Source: Pyrinomonadaceae bacterium | GTDB lineage: Bacteria; Acidobacteriota; Blastocatellia; Pyrinomonadales; Pyrinomonadaceae | Direction: 5' to 3' | Assembly (NCBI GenBank): GCA_030840675.1 | Contig: JAVEEA010000025.1 | Location: 1-49,078 of the forward strand | DNA length: 49,078 nt | Part shown: in pieces, positions 32,288 through 40,910 of the stretch | Layout: each line of letters starts with the position of its first letter | Position numbering within the stretch: position 1 is the stretch's first letter | Program-made: the position numbers and the translations under genes | Notes under the pieces: model-generated | What the model was told of the DNA's origin: nothing | What the model saw: only the letters and a program-made list of their open reading frames with translations | Database searches by the model: none

Positions 32288-34648
32288 ATGTCCCAAGATA
32301 ATCGTCTGCTGCCGGTTAGTGCGATCGACCGCACTATGGATCGCCCTCTGTCGGATTTTTCCGCGTCGAAACCCTACGGAGTTTCCGCGACCGAGCCGAC
32401 AAATATCCGCGAATACTTGTTCGTGGTCCTTAAGCGGAAGTGGTTGATTCTGAGTCTGGTGTTAGTGGTAACTTCACTGGTTACGATTCAGGCGTTTCGC
32501 GCTCCTTCAATTTACGCGGGCGAAACTACGATTCGAATTGAGCAGAAGGCGCCGAACGTTTTGCAGACTAAGGAAATTGTGATCGCCGGGCAGGGCGACC
32601 CTAATTTCTGGGGCACGCAACTTAAGCTGCTTGAAAACCCGGCGCTCGCTCGCCAAGTCGTCCTGACACTCGACCTGCAACACAATCCTTCATTCTTTGG
32701 CGGCCAGACCCAGGGCGGCGTTTTTTCGTCGCTGCGGCGAATTTTCGCGAAGCCAAAAAAGGCAAACGACTCGCCGGCCGTGTCTCCCGGATTGACGGTC
32801 GTGGGCGAGAGTGAAGTCACTGGCGGTTCGTTGACTCCGGAACAACTGGCGGAGCTGGAACCTTACGAGGACGCGATCGTTGCCGGCGAACTGGTGGAGC
32901 CGGTTCCCACCACTAACCTCGTCAAGATCAAATTCATTCATTCCGATCCCGAGCTGGCCCAGAAGATCGCCAACACGCTCGCCGAAGTTTTCGTCAACAA
33001 CAACCTGGAACGGTCAACTGAACATTCTACCAAGGCCGAAGATCAGCTCGCGCGCGAGATCGCAAACCTGCAAACCAAGATCAAGCACGATCAGGAAGTG
33101 CAATTTAACTACGCGAAAGAAAAGAACCTGCCCTTGGTAAACGGTACCGCGGGCAATCTTGAAGCGACGCGCCTGGCCACGCTCAGCGGCCAGTTGTTGC
33201 AAGCGCAGAATGATCGAAAAAACCTTCAGGCCCAACTCGAAGCAGCGCGCAAGGAACGCGACCCCTTCTCTGTTCCTGACGTCAATACTTCAGCCCGGGT
33301 GGAAAAATTGCGGGATCGAATTTCGGCGCTCAAAGAAACACGCGACGCTCTATTGACGACTTACACCCCGGAATGGCCGGGAGTGAAAAAGATCGAGGCA
33401 CAGTTGCAGGGGCTCGAGGCGGAGTTAGACAAGGCGCCCTCGGAAATTGTTACCGCGATGCAACGTAAGTATGAAGCCGCGGTCTCCCAGGAAAACCTTC
33501 TGCGGCGTTCCTATGAACAGCAGAAGGGCACCACTACTCAGCAAACGCGCGATCAAATCGACCTGCTGGCGATGACTCAGGAACTGGAAACGAATCGTCA
33601 GATTCTCAACACGTTACTGCAGCGACAGCGAGAATTTCAGGTGAGTAATGGGGATCGCTCGAACGAAGTCAGTATCGCGACCTATAGCCGTTTGCCGCGC
33701 GAACCGATTGGTCCACAGCGTTTTCGGAACATCTTCATTGCGTTCCTGCTCTCGCTCGTTGCCGGTATCGGTCTGGCATTTCTGCTCGACTTCCTCGACG
33801 ACACCTTGAAGTCAGTGGACGACGTCGATCGTTACCTGCACCTGCCGGCCCTGGCTTTGATTCCGGCAAGCCGCGATCGTGGCCGCTTGATTGGGATTGG
33901 CGGCGCAGCAACGGCAGCGCCGAACGACACCACGGCGCTGGCGATGATTAGTGACGCTCGCTCGCCTGTCGCTGAATCTTACCGGCACTTGCGCACGTCG
34001 CTTTTACTGTCGTCAGCGGGTCAACCGCCGAAGACTATCCTGGTAACTTCGAGTCAGCCTTCGGAAGGCAAGACCACGACGGCTATTAATACGGCTTTCA
34101 TGCTGGCCCAAACGGGCGCGGACGTTTTGATCATCGATTGCGATTTGCGTCGCCCCCGCTTGCATGCTCATTTCGGAATTCCCAATAGCAAGGGTCTGAC
34201 AAACTGGCTTTCCGGCGAACGAGACATCGATAACCTGATGCAAACCTACCCGGCGCAACCAAACCTGAAGTTGTTGACCTCGGGTCCGGTGCCGCCGAAT
34301 CCCGCGGAACTCCTGGGCTCCGATGAAATGCGCAAACTCCTGGCCGTCTTAACCGAACGCTTTGGCCATGTCGTCATTGACTCGCCGCCCGCAATATCGT
34401 TTACCGACGCTTCCATCCTTTCCACGATGGTTGACGGCGTGGTCCTGGTGGTCCACGGCGGACGTAGCTCGCGCGCCGTGGTGCGCCGCGCCAAACAGCA
34501 GTTGCTCGACGTGGGCGCACACATCTTCGGCGTGGTGCTGAATAACGTTAAGGTCGAAACGCAGGACTATTACTATTCGGGTTACTACTCGGCGAGTGAA
34601 TATGACGATGCGGACGCGCCGGGAGGTGTTGCGGGAGAAGCCCGTTAG
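32288..34648 (+). CDS. Wzz/GNVR chain-length regulator fused to a BY-type tyrosine kinase (786 aa)
   Basis: This bifunctional inner-membrane protein controls chain length and export of Wzx/Wzy-type polysaccharides. It has a Wzz segment with a first hydrophobic helix (WLILSLVLVVTSLVTIQAF, about 44-64), a long periplasmic coiled coil (about 230-450), and a second helix (IFIAFLLSLVAGIGLAFLL, about 482-500). The cytoplasmic kinase follows: Walker A SSQPSEGKTTTA (about 588-599), A-prime LIIDCDLRRPR (about 614-624) and Walker B HVVIDSPP (about 694). The C-terminal tail holds a tyrosine cluster, DYYYSGYYSASEYDD (about 759-773), the expected autophosphorylation site. It is the first gene after a candidate regulated promoter. 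Confidence 0.93.
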   Translation: MSQDNRLLPVSAIDRTMDRPLSDFSASKPYGVSATEPTNIREYLFVVLKRKWLILSLVLVVTSLVTIQAFRAPSIYAGETTIRIEQKAPNVLQTKEIVIAGQGDPNFWGTQLKLLENPALARQVVLTLDLQHNPSFFGGQTQGGVFSSLRRIFAKPKKANDSPAVSPGLTVVGESEVTGGSLTPEQLAELEPYEDAIVAGELVEPVPTTNLVKIKFIHSDPELAQKIANTLAEVFVNNNLERSTEHSTKAEDQLAREIANLQTKIKHDQEVQFNYAKEKNLPLVNGTAGNLEATRLATLSGQLLQAQNDRKNLQAQLEAARKERDPFSVPDVNTSARVEKLRDRISALKETRDALLTTYTPEWPGVKKIEAQLQGLEAELDKAPSEIVTAMQRKYEAAVSQENLLRRSYEQQKGTTTQQTRDQIDLLAMTQELETNRQILNTLLQRQREFQVSNGDRSNEVSIATYSRLPREPIGPQRFRNIFIAFLLSLVAGIGLAFLLDFLDDTLKSVDDVDRYLHLPALALIPASRDRGRLIGIGGAATAAPNDTTALAMISDARSPVAESYRHLRTSLLLSSAGQPPKTILVTSSQPSEGKTTTAINTAFMLAQTGADVLIIDCDLRRPRLHAHFGIPNSKGLTNWLSGERDIDNLMQTYPAQPNLKLLTSGPVPPNPAELLGSDEMRKLLAVLTERFGHVVIDSPPAISFTDASILSTMVDGVVLVVHGGRSSRAVVRRAKQQLLDVGAHIFGVVLNNVKVETQDYYYSGYYSASEYDDADAPGGVAGEAR

Positions 34649-34668
34649 CAATTCGTTTCTCGCACCTG

Positions 34669-34702
34669 CCCCGTTTTCCGTGTTGCCGAAAGGAAGACGG
34701 GG
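34669..34702 (+). terminator. Hairpin after the kinase gene, possibly a partial terminator
   Basis: CCCCGTTTTCC (34669-34679) pairs with GGAAGACGGGG (34692-34702) as an 11-bp stem with one wobble and a 12-base loop. Only three T residues follow, so it may attenuate rather than end transcription before the downstream sxtJ-like gene. Confidence 0.5.
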
Positions 34703-34787
34703 TTTGACTATGCGGTAGTCCGGAACGCTGCCAGTAGAAAGTCCCTGTAGTTAAAGCCGCCCGGGTTTCATTCCAAACTCACCTCCG

Positions 34788-35186
34788 ATGAAAAAACGAA
34801 CCTTTAGAGTCGAGCGAGAGTTTGGTCTGATCGTCGGCAGCATTCTGTTATTGCTCGGCGGCTGGTGGCTCTTCCGCGGCAAGTTCGCATTTGGCAGGCA
34901 GGCAGCCTTAACCACCGGCGCGCTGTTAATCGTGCTGGGGTTGCTATGGGCGCGAGCGTTAGTGTTACCAAACAAGGCCTGGATGTTTTTGGCTGAGGGT
35001 CTGTCATTTGTTACTACCAGAGTGATTCTGGCGCTGGTGTTTTTTTTGGTGGTCACGCCGATTGGCGTCGTGAAGCGACTGATGGGTTGGGACCCGCTCA
35101 GTCGGCGCGGTGAACGCCGTGCGTCATACTGGCAACCGTATTCGGAGCGCCAACGAAATCCGCGTCACTACGAAAAGATGTTTTAG
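34788..35186 (+). CDS. SxtJ-family membrane protein (132 aa)
   Basis: Three to four hydrophobic segments (LIVGSILLLLGGWWLF; TTGALLIVLGLLWARALVL; TTRVILALVFFLVVTPIGVV) alternate with short basic loops. The conserved ending has KRLMGWDPLSRRG and SYWQPYSERQ. This matches the SxtJ family, named from the cyanobacterial saxitoxin cluster, whose function is unknown. It is followed by a DUF5989/SxtK-like gene 13 bases later and then the carbamoyltransferase, the same trio as sxtJ-sxtK-sxtI. Because no toxin genes are present, the trio here most likely serves glycan carbamoylation at the membrane, which is an inference. Confidence 0.83.
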   Translation: MKKRTFRVEREFGLIVGSILLLLGGWWLFRGKFAFGRQAALTTGALLIVLGLLWARALVLPNKAWMFLAEGLSFVTTRVILALVFFLVVTPIGVVKRLMGWDPLSRRGERRASYWQPYSERQRNPRHYEKMF

Positions 35187-35199
35187 AGGAGTCCGCACC

Positions 35200-35358
35200 A
35201 TGTCGAAAGTTCAGGTTGTCAGTGAACTCTGGCAATTCATGAGAGAGAACAAGAAGTACTGGCTGGCGCCGATCGTGATTACGCTGGTGCTTGTGGGCGC
35301 CCTGCTGGTGCTGGCGAAGAGCTCCGCTATAGCGCCCTTCATCTACACTTTGTTCTAG
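35200..35358 (+). CDS. DUF5989 (SxtK-like) single-pass small membrane protein (52 aa)
   Basis: This 52-residue protein has the conserved N-terminal amphipathic stretch VVSELWQFMRENKKYWLAPI and one transmembrane helix (IVITLVLVGALLVLAKSS), ending in APFIYTLF. It matches DUF5989 and the small sxtK product. A longer frame begins at 35110, but ATG 35200 with AGAGGAG just ahead is clearly the start. It lies between the SxtJ-like and the carbamoyltransferase genes with gaps of only 13-14 bases, so the three are co-translated and possibly form a complex. Function unknown. Confidence 0.85.
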   Translation: MSKVQVVSELWQFMRENKKYWLAPIVITLVLVGALLVLAKSSAIAPFIYTLF

Positions 35359-35372
35359 GTGGAGGCGCTCAG

Positions 35373-37325
35373 TTGGTTAGCATCCTTGGTATCTCGGCGT
35401 TTTATCACGACTCTGCTGCCTGCCTCGTTGTTGACGGCGAGATCGTGGCGGCGGCCCAGGAAGAACGCTTCACGCGTGTTAAGCACGACCAGAATTTTCC
35501 CGTTCAGGCCGCCCGCTACTGTCTCGCGGAAGCGAACCTTTCAATCGACCAACTCGATTACGTCGGCTTCTACGACAAGCCCCTTTTGAAATTCGACCGC
35601 CTGCTCGAAACCTATCTCGACTACGCACCCGCGGGCTTCAGTTCGTTTCTCAAAGCGCTGCCGCTTTGGATGAAAGAGAAACTGTGGATGCCTGACTTGA
35701 TTCGCACCGAGTTGGCCAAGACTACCGGTGAGACTGACGAACGGGCGGCTAAAAAAGCAGGCAAGAAATTTGAGTGGCAACTGCTCTTCGGCGATCACCA
35801 CGAGAGTCACGCCGCGAGCGCGTTTTATCCGTCGCCGTTTGCAGCAGCCGCGATCCTGACAATCGACGGCGTGGGCGAGTGGGCCACGAGTTCACTCGGC
35901 GTTGGTAAAGGCAATGAGCTTACCTTGCTGAAAGAGTTGCGCTTTCCCGATAGTCTCGGATTGCTCTATAGCGCGTTCACTTACTACACGGGCTTCCGGG
36001 TCAACAGTGGCGAGTACAAGGTCATGGGCCTCGCGCCTTACGGCGAACCAAAATACGTTGCGCTGATCAAAGACAAACTGTTGGAAGTGCGTGACGACGG
36101 CAGTCTGAAGATGAACCACGAGTATTTCAGTTATTCCGCTGGCTTGCGGATGACTAACCGTGCGTTCGCGAAATTATTTGGCGGACCCGCGCGCCGGCCG
36201 GAGTCGCCGATTACCCAGAAAGAAATGGACCTCGCCCGCAGCATCCAGGTGATCACGGAAGAAGTGATGCTGAAGATGACTCACTTTGCCCACCAGGAAA
36301 CGGGACTCAACAAGCTTTGCCTGGCTGGCGGCGTGGCGTTGAATTGCGTGGCCAACGGACGCGTGCTGCGTGAGGTTCCGTTTGAGGATATTTGGATTCA
36401 GCCGGCCGCGGGCGACGCGGGCGGTGCGCTGGGAGTGGCGCTCGCCATCTGGCATCGCTATCTGGGCAAACCCAGGGTGAGCGCGGAAACGCAGAACACC
36501 TGGCAGTCCGCGCGTGCAGGTAACGAGGGCGCCGCGCAACCTAATGGCGTCGCACCAGCGTTGACCAACTATGCCGATGGCATGAAAGGCTCTTACCTCG
36601 GTCCAGCGAATACCGCCGCGGAGATTGAAGAATTTTTGCGCGGGCGCCAGTTGCCTTTTCGCGGATATTCACGCGCGGAACTGCCGGGAGTCGTGGCCGG
36701 TCTGCTGGCCGCGGGGAAGGTGATTGGTCTGCACCAGGGACGAATGGAGTTTGGACCACGCGCACTGGGTGGTCGCAGCATCATCGGCGATCCGCGTTCG
36801 GCGCAAATGCAGGCGACTATGAATTTGAAGATCAAGTATCGCGAAAGCTTCCGGCCCTTTGCTCCGAGCGTGCTGCGAGAACACGTCGCCGATTGGTTTG
36901 ATTTAGACGCCGACAGTCCTTACATGTTGCTGGTTGCCGATGTGACTGAAGCTCGGCGTCGCAAAATGAGCGCCGCTGAAGAGGCGCTGTGGGGTATCGA
37001 GAAATTGAATGTCAGGCGTTCGGAGATTCCGGCGGTGACCCATGTCGATTACTCCGCGCGCATCCAGACCGTTAGGCGCGAAACCAATCCGCTGTACTGG
37101 GAAATCATCGAAGCGTTTCGCCAGCTGACCGGTTGCCCGTTGGTCGTAAACACGAGCTTCAACGTGCGTGGCGAACCGATCGTCTGTACGCCCCAGGATA
37201 GTTACCGTTGTTTCATGCGCACGGAGATGGACGTGCTGGTCCTGGAAACGTGCGTCCTGCTGAAGGAAGAGCAGCCGAAGTCGGCGGAGAATTATGACTG
37301 GAAGCAAGAGTTCAAGGCGGATTGA
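35373..37325 (+). CDS. O-carbamoyltransferase, NodU/SxtI type (650 aa)
   Basis: The enzyme transfers a carbamoyl group from carbamoyl phosphate via carbamoyl-adenylate to a hydroxyl. The N-terminal Kae1-like domain has LGISAFYHDSAACLV, QEERFTRVKHDQNFP, metal-binding DHHESHAASAFYPS, ILTIDGVGEW, YKVMGLAPYGEPKY and LAGGVALNCVANGRV. The C-terminal domain has GRMEFGPRALGGRSIIGDPR, YRESFRPFAPSVL and NTSFNVRGEPIV. All catalytic blocks are present at normal length. The start is a TTG at 35373 with GGAGG 8 bases upstream; no ATG precedes the first strand. Context with SxtJ/SxtK-like proteins and glycosyltransferases points to carbamoylation of a sugar of the plus-strand polymer. Confidence 0.92.
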   Translation: MVSILGISAFYHDSAACLVVDGEIVAAAQEERFTRVKHDQNFPVQAARYCLAEANLSIDQLDYVGFYDKPLLKFDRLLETYLDYAPAGFSSFLKALPLWMKEKLWMPDLIRTELAKTTGETDERAAKKAGKKFEWQLLFGDHHESHAASAFYPSPFAAAAILTIDGVGEWATSSLGVGKGNELTLLKELRFPDSLGLLYSAFTYYTGFRVNSGEYKVMGLAPYGEPKYVALIKDKLLEVRDDGSLKMNHEYFSYSAGLRMTNRAFAKLFGGPARRPESPITQKEMDLARSIQVITEEVMLKMTHFAHQETGLNKLCLAGGVALNCVANGRVLREVPFEDIWIQPAAGDAGGALGVALAIWHRYLGKPRVSAETQNTWQSARAGNEGAAQPNGVAPALTNYADGMKGSYLGPANTAAEIEEFLRGRQLPFRGYSRAELPGVVAGLLAAGKVIGLHQGRMEFGPRALGGRSIIGDPRSAQMQATMNLKIKYRESFRPFAPSVLREHVADWFDLDADSPYMLLVADVTEARRRKMSAAEEALWGIEKLNVRRSEIPAVTHVDYSARIQTVRRETNPLYWEIIEAFRQLTGCPLVVNTSFNVRGEPIVCTPQDSYRCFMRTEMDVLVLETCVLLKEEQPKSAENYDWKQEFKAD

Positions 37326-37447
37326 AAGTTATCGGCGCTCCTTCCCGAAGGCATTGAGATAACCCGGCAAGGCGCCCGCGCGGAAATGCCAACCGGTCGG
37401 TACCAGGTTCATACTGATTCTTTCCAACATCTGCTAGCATCTCGCCC

Positions 37448-38461
37448 GTGGATCATTCCCTGAGACCCGCAGTCTCCAACAAGCTCGAAATCAGCGTCAT
37501 CATTCCCGTTCGCAATGAAGCGGACTCGATTGGAGCGTTGCTCGACAGCCTGCTGAACCAGACGTTGCCGCCCAGGGAAATTGTGATCACGGACGGCGGG
37601 TCGACCGACCAAACTCGCGCCATCATCTCCGCGTACGTGGCAAAGTCCCCAGTACACCTGCTTCAAGACGACGACGCACTTCCGGGCCGCGGGCGCAATC
37701 TCGCCGCCGCTCAGGCAACCAGCGAGTGGCTCGCTTTCATTGACGCGGGCATCACTCCCGAAACTTCGTGGCTGGAGTTGCTGGCGCAAGCAGCCCAACG
37801 CGGCGCGGTTGACGTAGTCTATGGCGCTTTCGAGCCCGTCACTGACACGCTCTTTAAACAGTGTTCGGTGATGGCCTACATTGCGCCGCCGGTTGCAGTC
37901 GCCGGCAAATTTGCTCGCACGCGTTCGGTGGCTTCAGTACTGATGAGACGCAGCGTTTGGCAAGCCGTCGGCGGCTTTCCTGAAGACCTGCGGTCTGCCG
38001 AAGACCTGCTGTTCATGAATCGGATCGACGCGCAAGGTTTTCGGGTTGAGTACGCGCCGGACGCACGCGTCCACTGGCAGGTGCAGGCGACTCCGGGGAG
38101 CACTTTTAAACGCTTCGTAATTTACGCGCGTAATAACGTACGCGCCGGTTTGTGGCGGCAGTGGCAGGCGCCGATCTTCAGACGCTACGGTCTCTTGCTC
38201 GTGTCGCTGCTGCCGGTTTTTTGGTTTGGATGGCGCTGGTTATTGATCACGGCAGGACTGTGGTTAGCTATGTTGCTGGCGCGGGCAGGCGTTGCTATCT
38301 GGCGCAACCGCTTTTGTTATCCCGGCAACCTCATCAGGAACACTGTGCGGTTGTTGGTGCTGGCGGCGTTAATCGCACTACTCGATGGCGCGACCATCAT
38401 CGGCACGGTTCAGTGGCTGATAAAAGATAGGCTAAAGTTGTCGCGAAGCATCAGTGATTAA
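37448..38461 (+). CDS. Glycosyltransferase family 2 with C-terminal membrane segments (337 aa)
   Basis: A GT-A domain (about 12-230) shows EISVIIPVRNEADSIGALLD, IVITDGGSTDQT, GRGRNLAAAQATSEWLAFID and GGFPEDLRSAEDLLFMNRI. It is followed by two to three hydrophobic segments (YGLLLVSLLPVFWFGWRWLL; LLVLAALIALLDGATIIGTV), an arrangement like ExoA-type membrane-bound glycosyltransferases. It should use a nucleotide sugar on the cytoplasmic side to extend a lipid-linked glycan. The start is a GTG at 37448, 122 bases after the carbamoyltransferase, with no obvious terminator between. Confidence 0.85.
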   Translation: MDHSLRPAVSNKLEISVIIPVRNEADSIGALLDSLLNQTLPPREIVITDGGSTDQTRAIISAYVAKSPVHLLQDDDALPGRGRNLAAAQATSEWLAFIDAGITPETSWLELLAQAAQRGAVDVVYGAFEPVTDTLFKQCSVMAYIAPPVAVAGKFARTRSVASVLMRRSVWQAVGGFPEDLRSAEDLLFMNRIDAQGFRVEYAPDARVHWQVQATPGSTFKRFVIYARNNVRAGLWRQWQAPIFRRYGLLLVSLLPVFWFGWRWLLITAGLWLAMLLARAGVAIWRNRFCYPGNLIRNTVRLLVLAALIALLDGATIIGTVQWLIKDRLKLSRSISD

Positions 38462-38479
38462 AGGGTAATCAAGTGTAAG

Positions 38480-38499
38480 GGGCACGGCACGCCGTGCCC
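38480..38499 (+). repeat. Short perfect palindrome between two glycosyltransferase genes
   Basis: GGGCACGG (38480-38487) and CCGTGCCC (38492-38499) form an 8-bp GC-rich stem around CACG. There is no U-tract, so it looks like an extragenic palindromic element or mRNA-stabilising hairpin and not a terminator. Confidence 0.6.
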
Positions 38500-38519
38500 T
38501 TGCTGCTGACGAATAGGTA

Positions 38520-39788
38520 ATGAATTCAGTTCGCACTTTGTATGTCTGTTACTTCGGTTTGCGCGAACCACTGGTTCAGACGCAAGTCTTGCCGTATTTG
38601 CGGCAACTCCGCTCGGAGCAAGTTGCGATCAGTCTGCTCACGTTTGAGCCGCGCCTGCACGAGACGTGGACCAGTGAAGAATTATCGCAACAACGCGCCG
38701 CGCTAAGTGCTGAAGGAATCTCCTGGCATTACTTGAAATATCACAAGCGGCCCTCGCTGCCCGCCACGATTTACGATATGGCCTTAGGCGCCTGGACCGT
38801 CATGCGTCTCATGAAACGCGAAGGAGTCAGGATCGTGCACGCGCGCAATCACGTCCCCGCGGTCATGGGCGCCGTGGCCAGGAAGCTGAAGGGCGCACGC
38901 ATGGTTTTTGACATTCGTGGCTTCATGCCGGAAGAATACACGGATGCCGGAGTTTGGCCGGAGCACGGTTACCTTTACCGCGGCCTGAAGCGGGTTGAGC
39001 GTTATCTCCTCGACGTTTCGGACGCATTCGTGGTGTTGACGGAGAAGGCTCGTGCGCTCGTGTTTCCCGGTTGTAGTGACCGGGACAGTCGCGGGCGGCC
39101 GATTGAAGTGATTCCGTGTTGCGTGGATTTTGCGAGGTTCGCCGCGGCTGGCGAGACAGACCGGGACACGACGCGCGCTGAATTGAAGCTGGCAGGTCGC
39201 CGGGTAATCGTTTACGTCGGTTCGTTTGGCGGTTGGTACCTGACGGATGAAATGTCCGAGTTCCTGGCAGTCGCTCAGGAACAGGATCCGGCGACGTTTT
39301 CCCTGATATTGACGCAGAGTCCCGGCGAGCTGGTTTCGAAGAAGCTGGTCCAACTGGGCATTGACCAGCAGGACTTTTTGGTAACGCAGGTGACGCCCGC
39401 TCAAGTGCCTCGTTATCTGCAAGCCGCGGACATTGCCATCTCCTTCATCAAGCCTTGTTACTCCAAGCAGTCTTCATCGCCGACGAAGATTGCCGAGTAC
39501 CTGGCGAGTGGGCTGCCGCTGGTTTGCAACGCGGGTGTCGGTGATCTTGATAAATTGATCGAAGCGAATGGGGCCGGCGTCTTGTTGCATGACTTTAACC
39601 GCGCGGCATATCTGAAAGCGTTGGAACAGATCGACGCGATGCGTGCGGAGAAAAATCTGGCGGCACGGTTGCGTGAAGTGGCGCGGCAAGAGTTTGATCT
39701 CGAAAAGGTGGGACGCGTCAGGTACCGGCGCTTGTATGAGCGACTTTTGCACCGGATGCGATCCGAGCGCACTTTTGCTGATTCATAA
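38520..39788 (+). CDS. Glycosyltransferase family 4 (422 aa)
   Basis: A GT-B enzyme. The N-terminal domain begins RTLYVCYFGLREPLVQTQVL and includes IVHARNHVPAVMGAVARKL and MVFDIRGFMPEEY. The C-terminal nucleotide-sugar domain has RVIVYVGSFGGWYLTDEM, ISFIKPCYSKQSSSPTKIAE and YLASGLPLVCNAGVGD, which contains the family's glutamate region. It probably adds a hexose to the growing repeat unit on the cytoplasmic face. Start ATG at 38520, directly after the palindrome; the next gene follows within 25 bases. Confidence 0.86.
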   Translation: MNSVRTLYVCYFGLREPLVQTQVLPYLRQLRSEQVAISLLTFEPRLHETWTSEELSQQRAALSAEGISWHYLKYHKRPSLPATIYDMALGAWTVMRLMKREGVRIVHARNHVPAVMGAVARKLKGARMVFDIRGFMPEEYTDAGVWPEHGYLYRGLKRVERYLLDVSDAFVVLTEKARALVFPGCSDRDSRGRPIEVIPCCVDFARFAAAGETDRDTTRAELKLAGRRVIVYVGSFGGWYLTDEMSEFLAVAQEQDPATFSLILTQSPGELVSKKLVQLGIDQQDFLVTQVTPAQVPRYLQAADIAISFIKPCYSKQSSSPTKIAEYLASGLPLVCNAGVGDLDKLIEANGAGVLLHDFNRAAYLKALEQIDAMRAEKNLAARLREVARQEFDLEKVGRVRYRRLYERLLHRMRSERTFADS

Positions 39789-39812
39789 CTGGCTGATTCA
39801 TAGAAGGACCGG

Positions 39813-40892
39813 ATGGAAGTTTTAGCCTTGATTCCCAATCAGTATGGCCACGCGCCGGGCCAACGTTCGAGCATCGAGTTATGGGAAACCGTGCTGTCGC
39901 CGGTGGGCATTAACATCCACTACGCGCCCTTTGAGAGTGAACGTTTGCGCGAGGTGCTTTATCGACCGGGACACTACGCGACCAAGGTCGGCGAGATGGT
40001 GCGCGCTTACGTTGACCGGATCAAACTACTGGGCGACCTCAAGCGTTTCGATGCGGTCTTCGTCTACCGCGAAGCGGCGTTGTTGGGTCCGGCGTTTTTG
40101 GAAAAGATGGTCGCGCGCCGCGGCGTACCGATCATTTACCAGCTCGACGATCCGTTGTTCGTGCCCTACACAAGTCCCAGCAACGGCTATCTCTCGTACC
40201 TGAAATTCTTCGGCAAGATTGCCGAGATTTGCCGCCTCGCTAAAGTGGTGATGGTCAATTCCACTCCCATCCGCGAATACGTTTCGCAGTACAACCAAAA
40301 CATTTGGCAGGTGCCGAGTTTGGTCGACACGCGGCAATATGTTTTTCGTCCCCAGTCAAAGGAAACGAAGTCGGGCGAGGTTTGCCTCGGCTGGAGCGGC
40401 AGTCCGACGACGATCGGAAATATCAAGGTGATCGCCGGCGCACTCGCGAAGCTCGCGAAACGTGTGCCTCATCGCGTACATCTGATTGGCGGCACCGAGT
40501 TTGACCTTCCCGGCGTGCAGTACAGCGCGCAAAAGTGGGCGGCGGAAACTGAAGTTGACGACCTGCGCAAGATCCAGGTAGGGATGGTGCCGTTGCCGCT
40601 CAACGAGTGGAACAAGTGGAAGTTTTACATGAAGACCGCGCAGTACATGGCGCTTGGTATTCCGACGGTAGCTACGGCGTTAGGCTCAAATCCGGAGGTG
40701 GTCCAACATGGAGTAACCGGCTTCCTGGCCAACACGGACGATGAGTGGGTCGAATACCTGGGCCGCTTAATTCAGGATGAGGAACTACGCTCGCGGATGT
40801 CCCGGGCGGCTGCCCAGACGGCGCAAGAGAAGTATAGTCTGCAAAGTAATACGCCAAAGATTATCGCGGCCTTTCAGGCAGCGCTGAAATAA
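39813..40892 (+). CDS. Glycosyltransferase family 4 (359 aa)
   Basis: The GT-B fold is indicated by VLALIPNQYGHAPGQRSSIE at the N-terminus, IYQLDDPLFVPYTSPSNG in the first domain, and a C-terminal donor-binding domain with VCLGWSGSPTTIGNIKVI, MVPLPLNEWNKWKFYMKTAQ and YMALGIPTVATALGSNPEVV. Proteins with this N-terminus are frequent in exopolysaccharide clusters, with unknown sugar specificity. It starts at an ATG 24 bases after the previous gene and is followed closely by a methyltransferase gene, in keeping with one operon. Confidence 0.85.
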   Translation: MEVLALIPNQYGHAPGQRSSIELWETVLSPVGINIHYAPFESERLREVLYRPGHYATKVGEMVRAYVDRIKLLGDLKRFDAVFVYREAALLGPAFLEKMVARRGVPIIYQLDDPLFVPYTSPSNGYLSYLKFFGKIAEICRLAKVVMVNSTPIREYVSQYNQNIWQVPSLVDTRQYVFRPQSKETKSGEVCLGWSGSPTTIGNIKVIAGALAKLAKRVPHRVHLIGGTEFDLPGVQYSAQKWAAETEVDDLRKIQVGMVPLPLNEWNKWKFYMKTAQYMALGIPTVATALGSNPEVVQHGVTGFLANTDDEWVEYLGRLIQDEELRSRMSRAAAQTAQEKYSLQSNTPKIIAAFQAALK

Positions 40893-40910
40893 TGGCGAGC
40901 GGAGTAAGTG

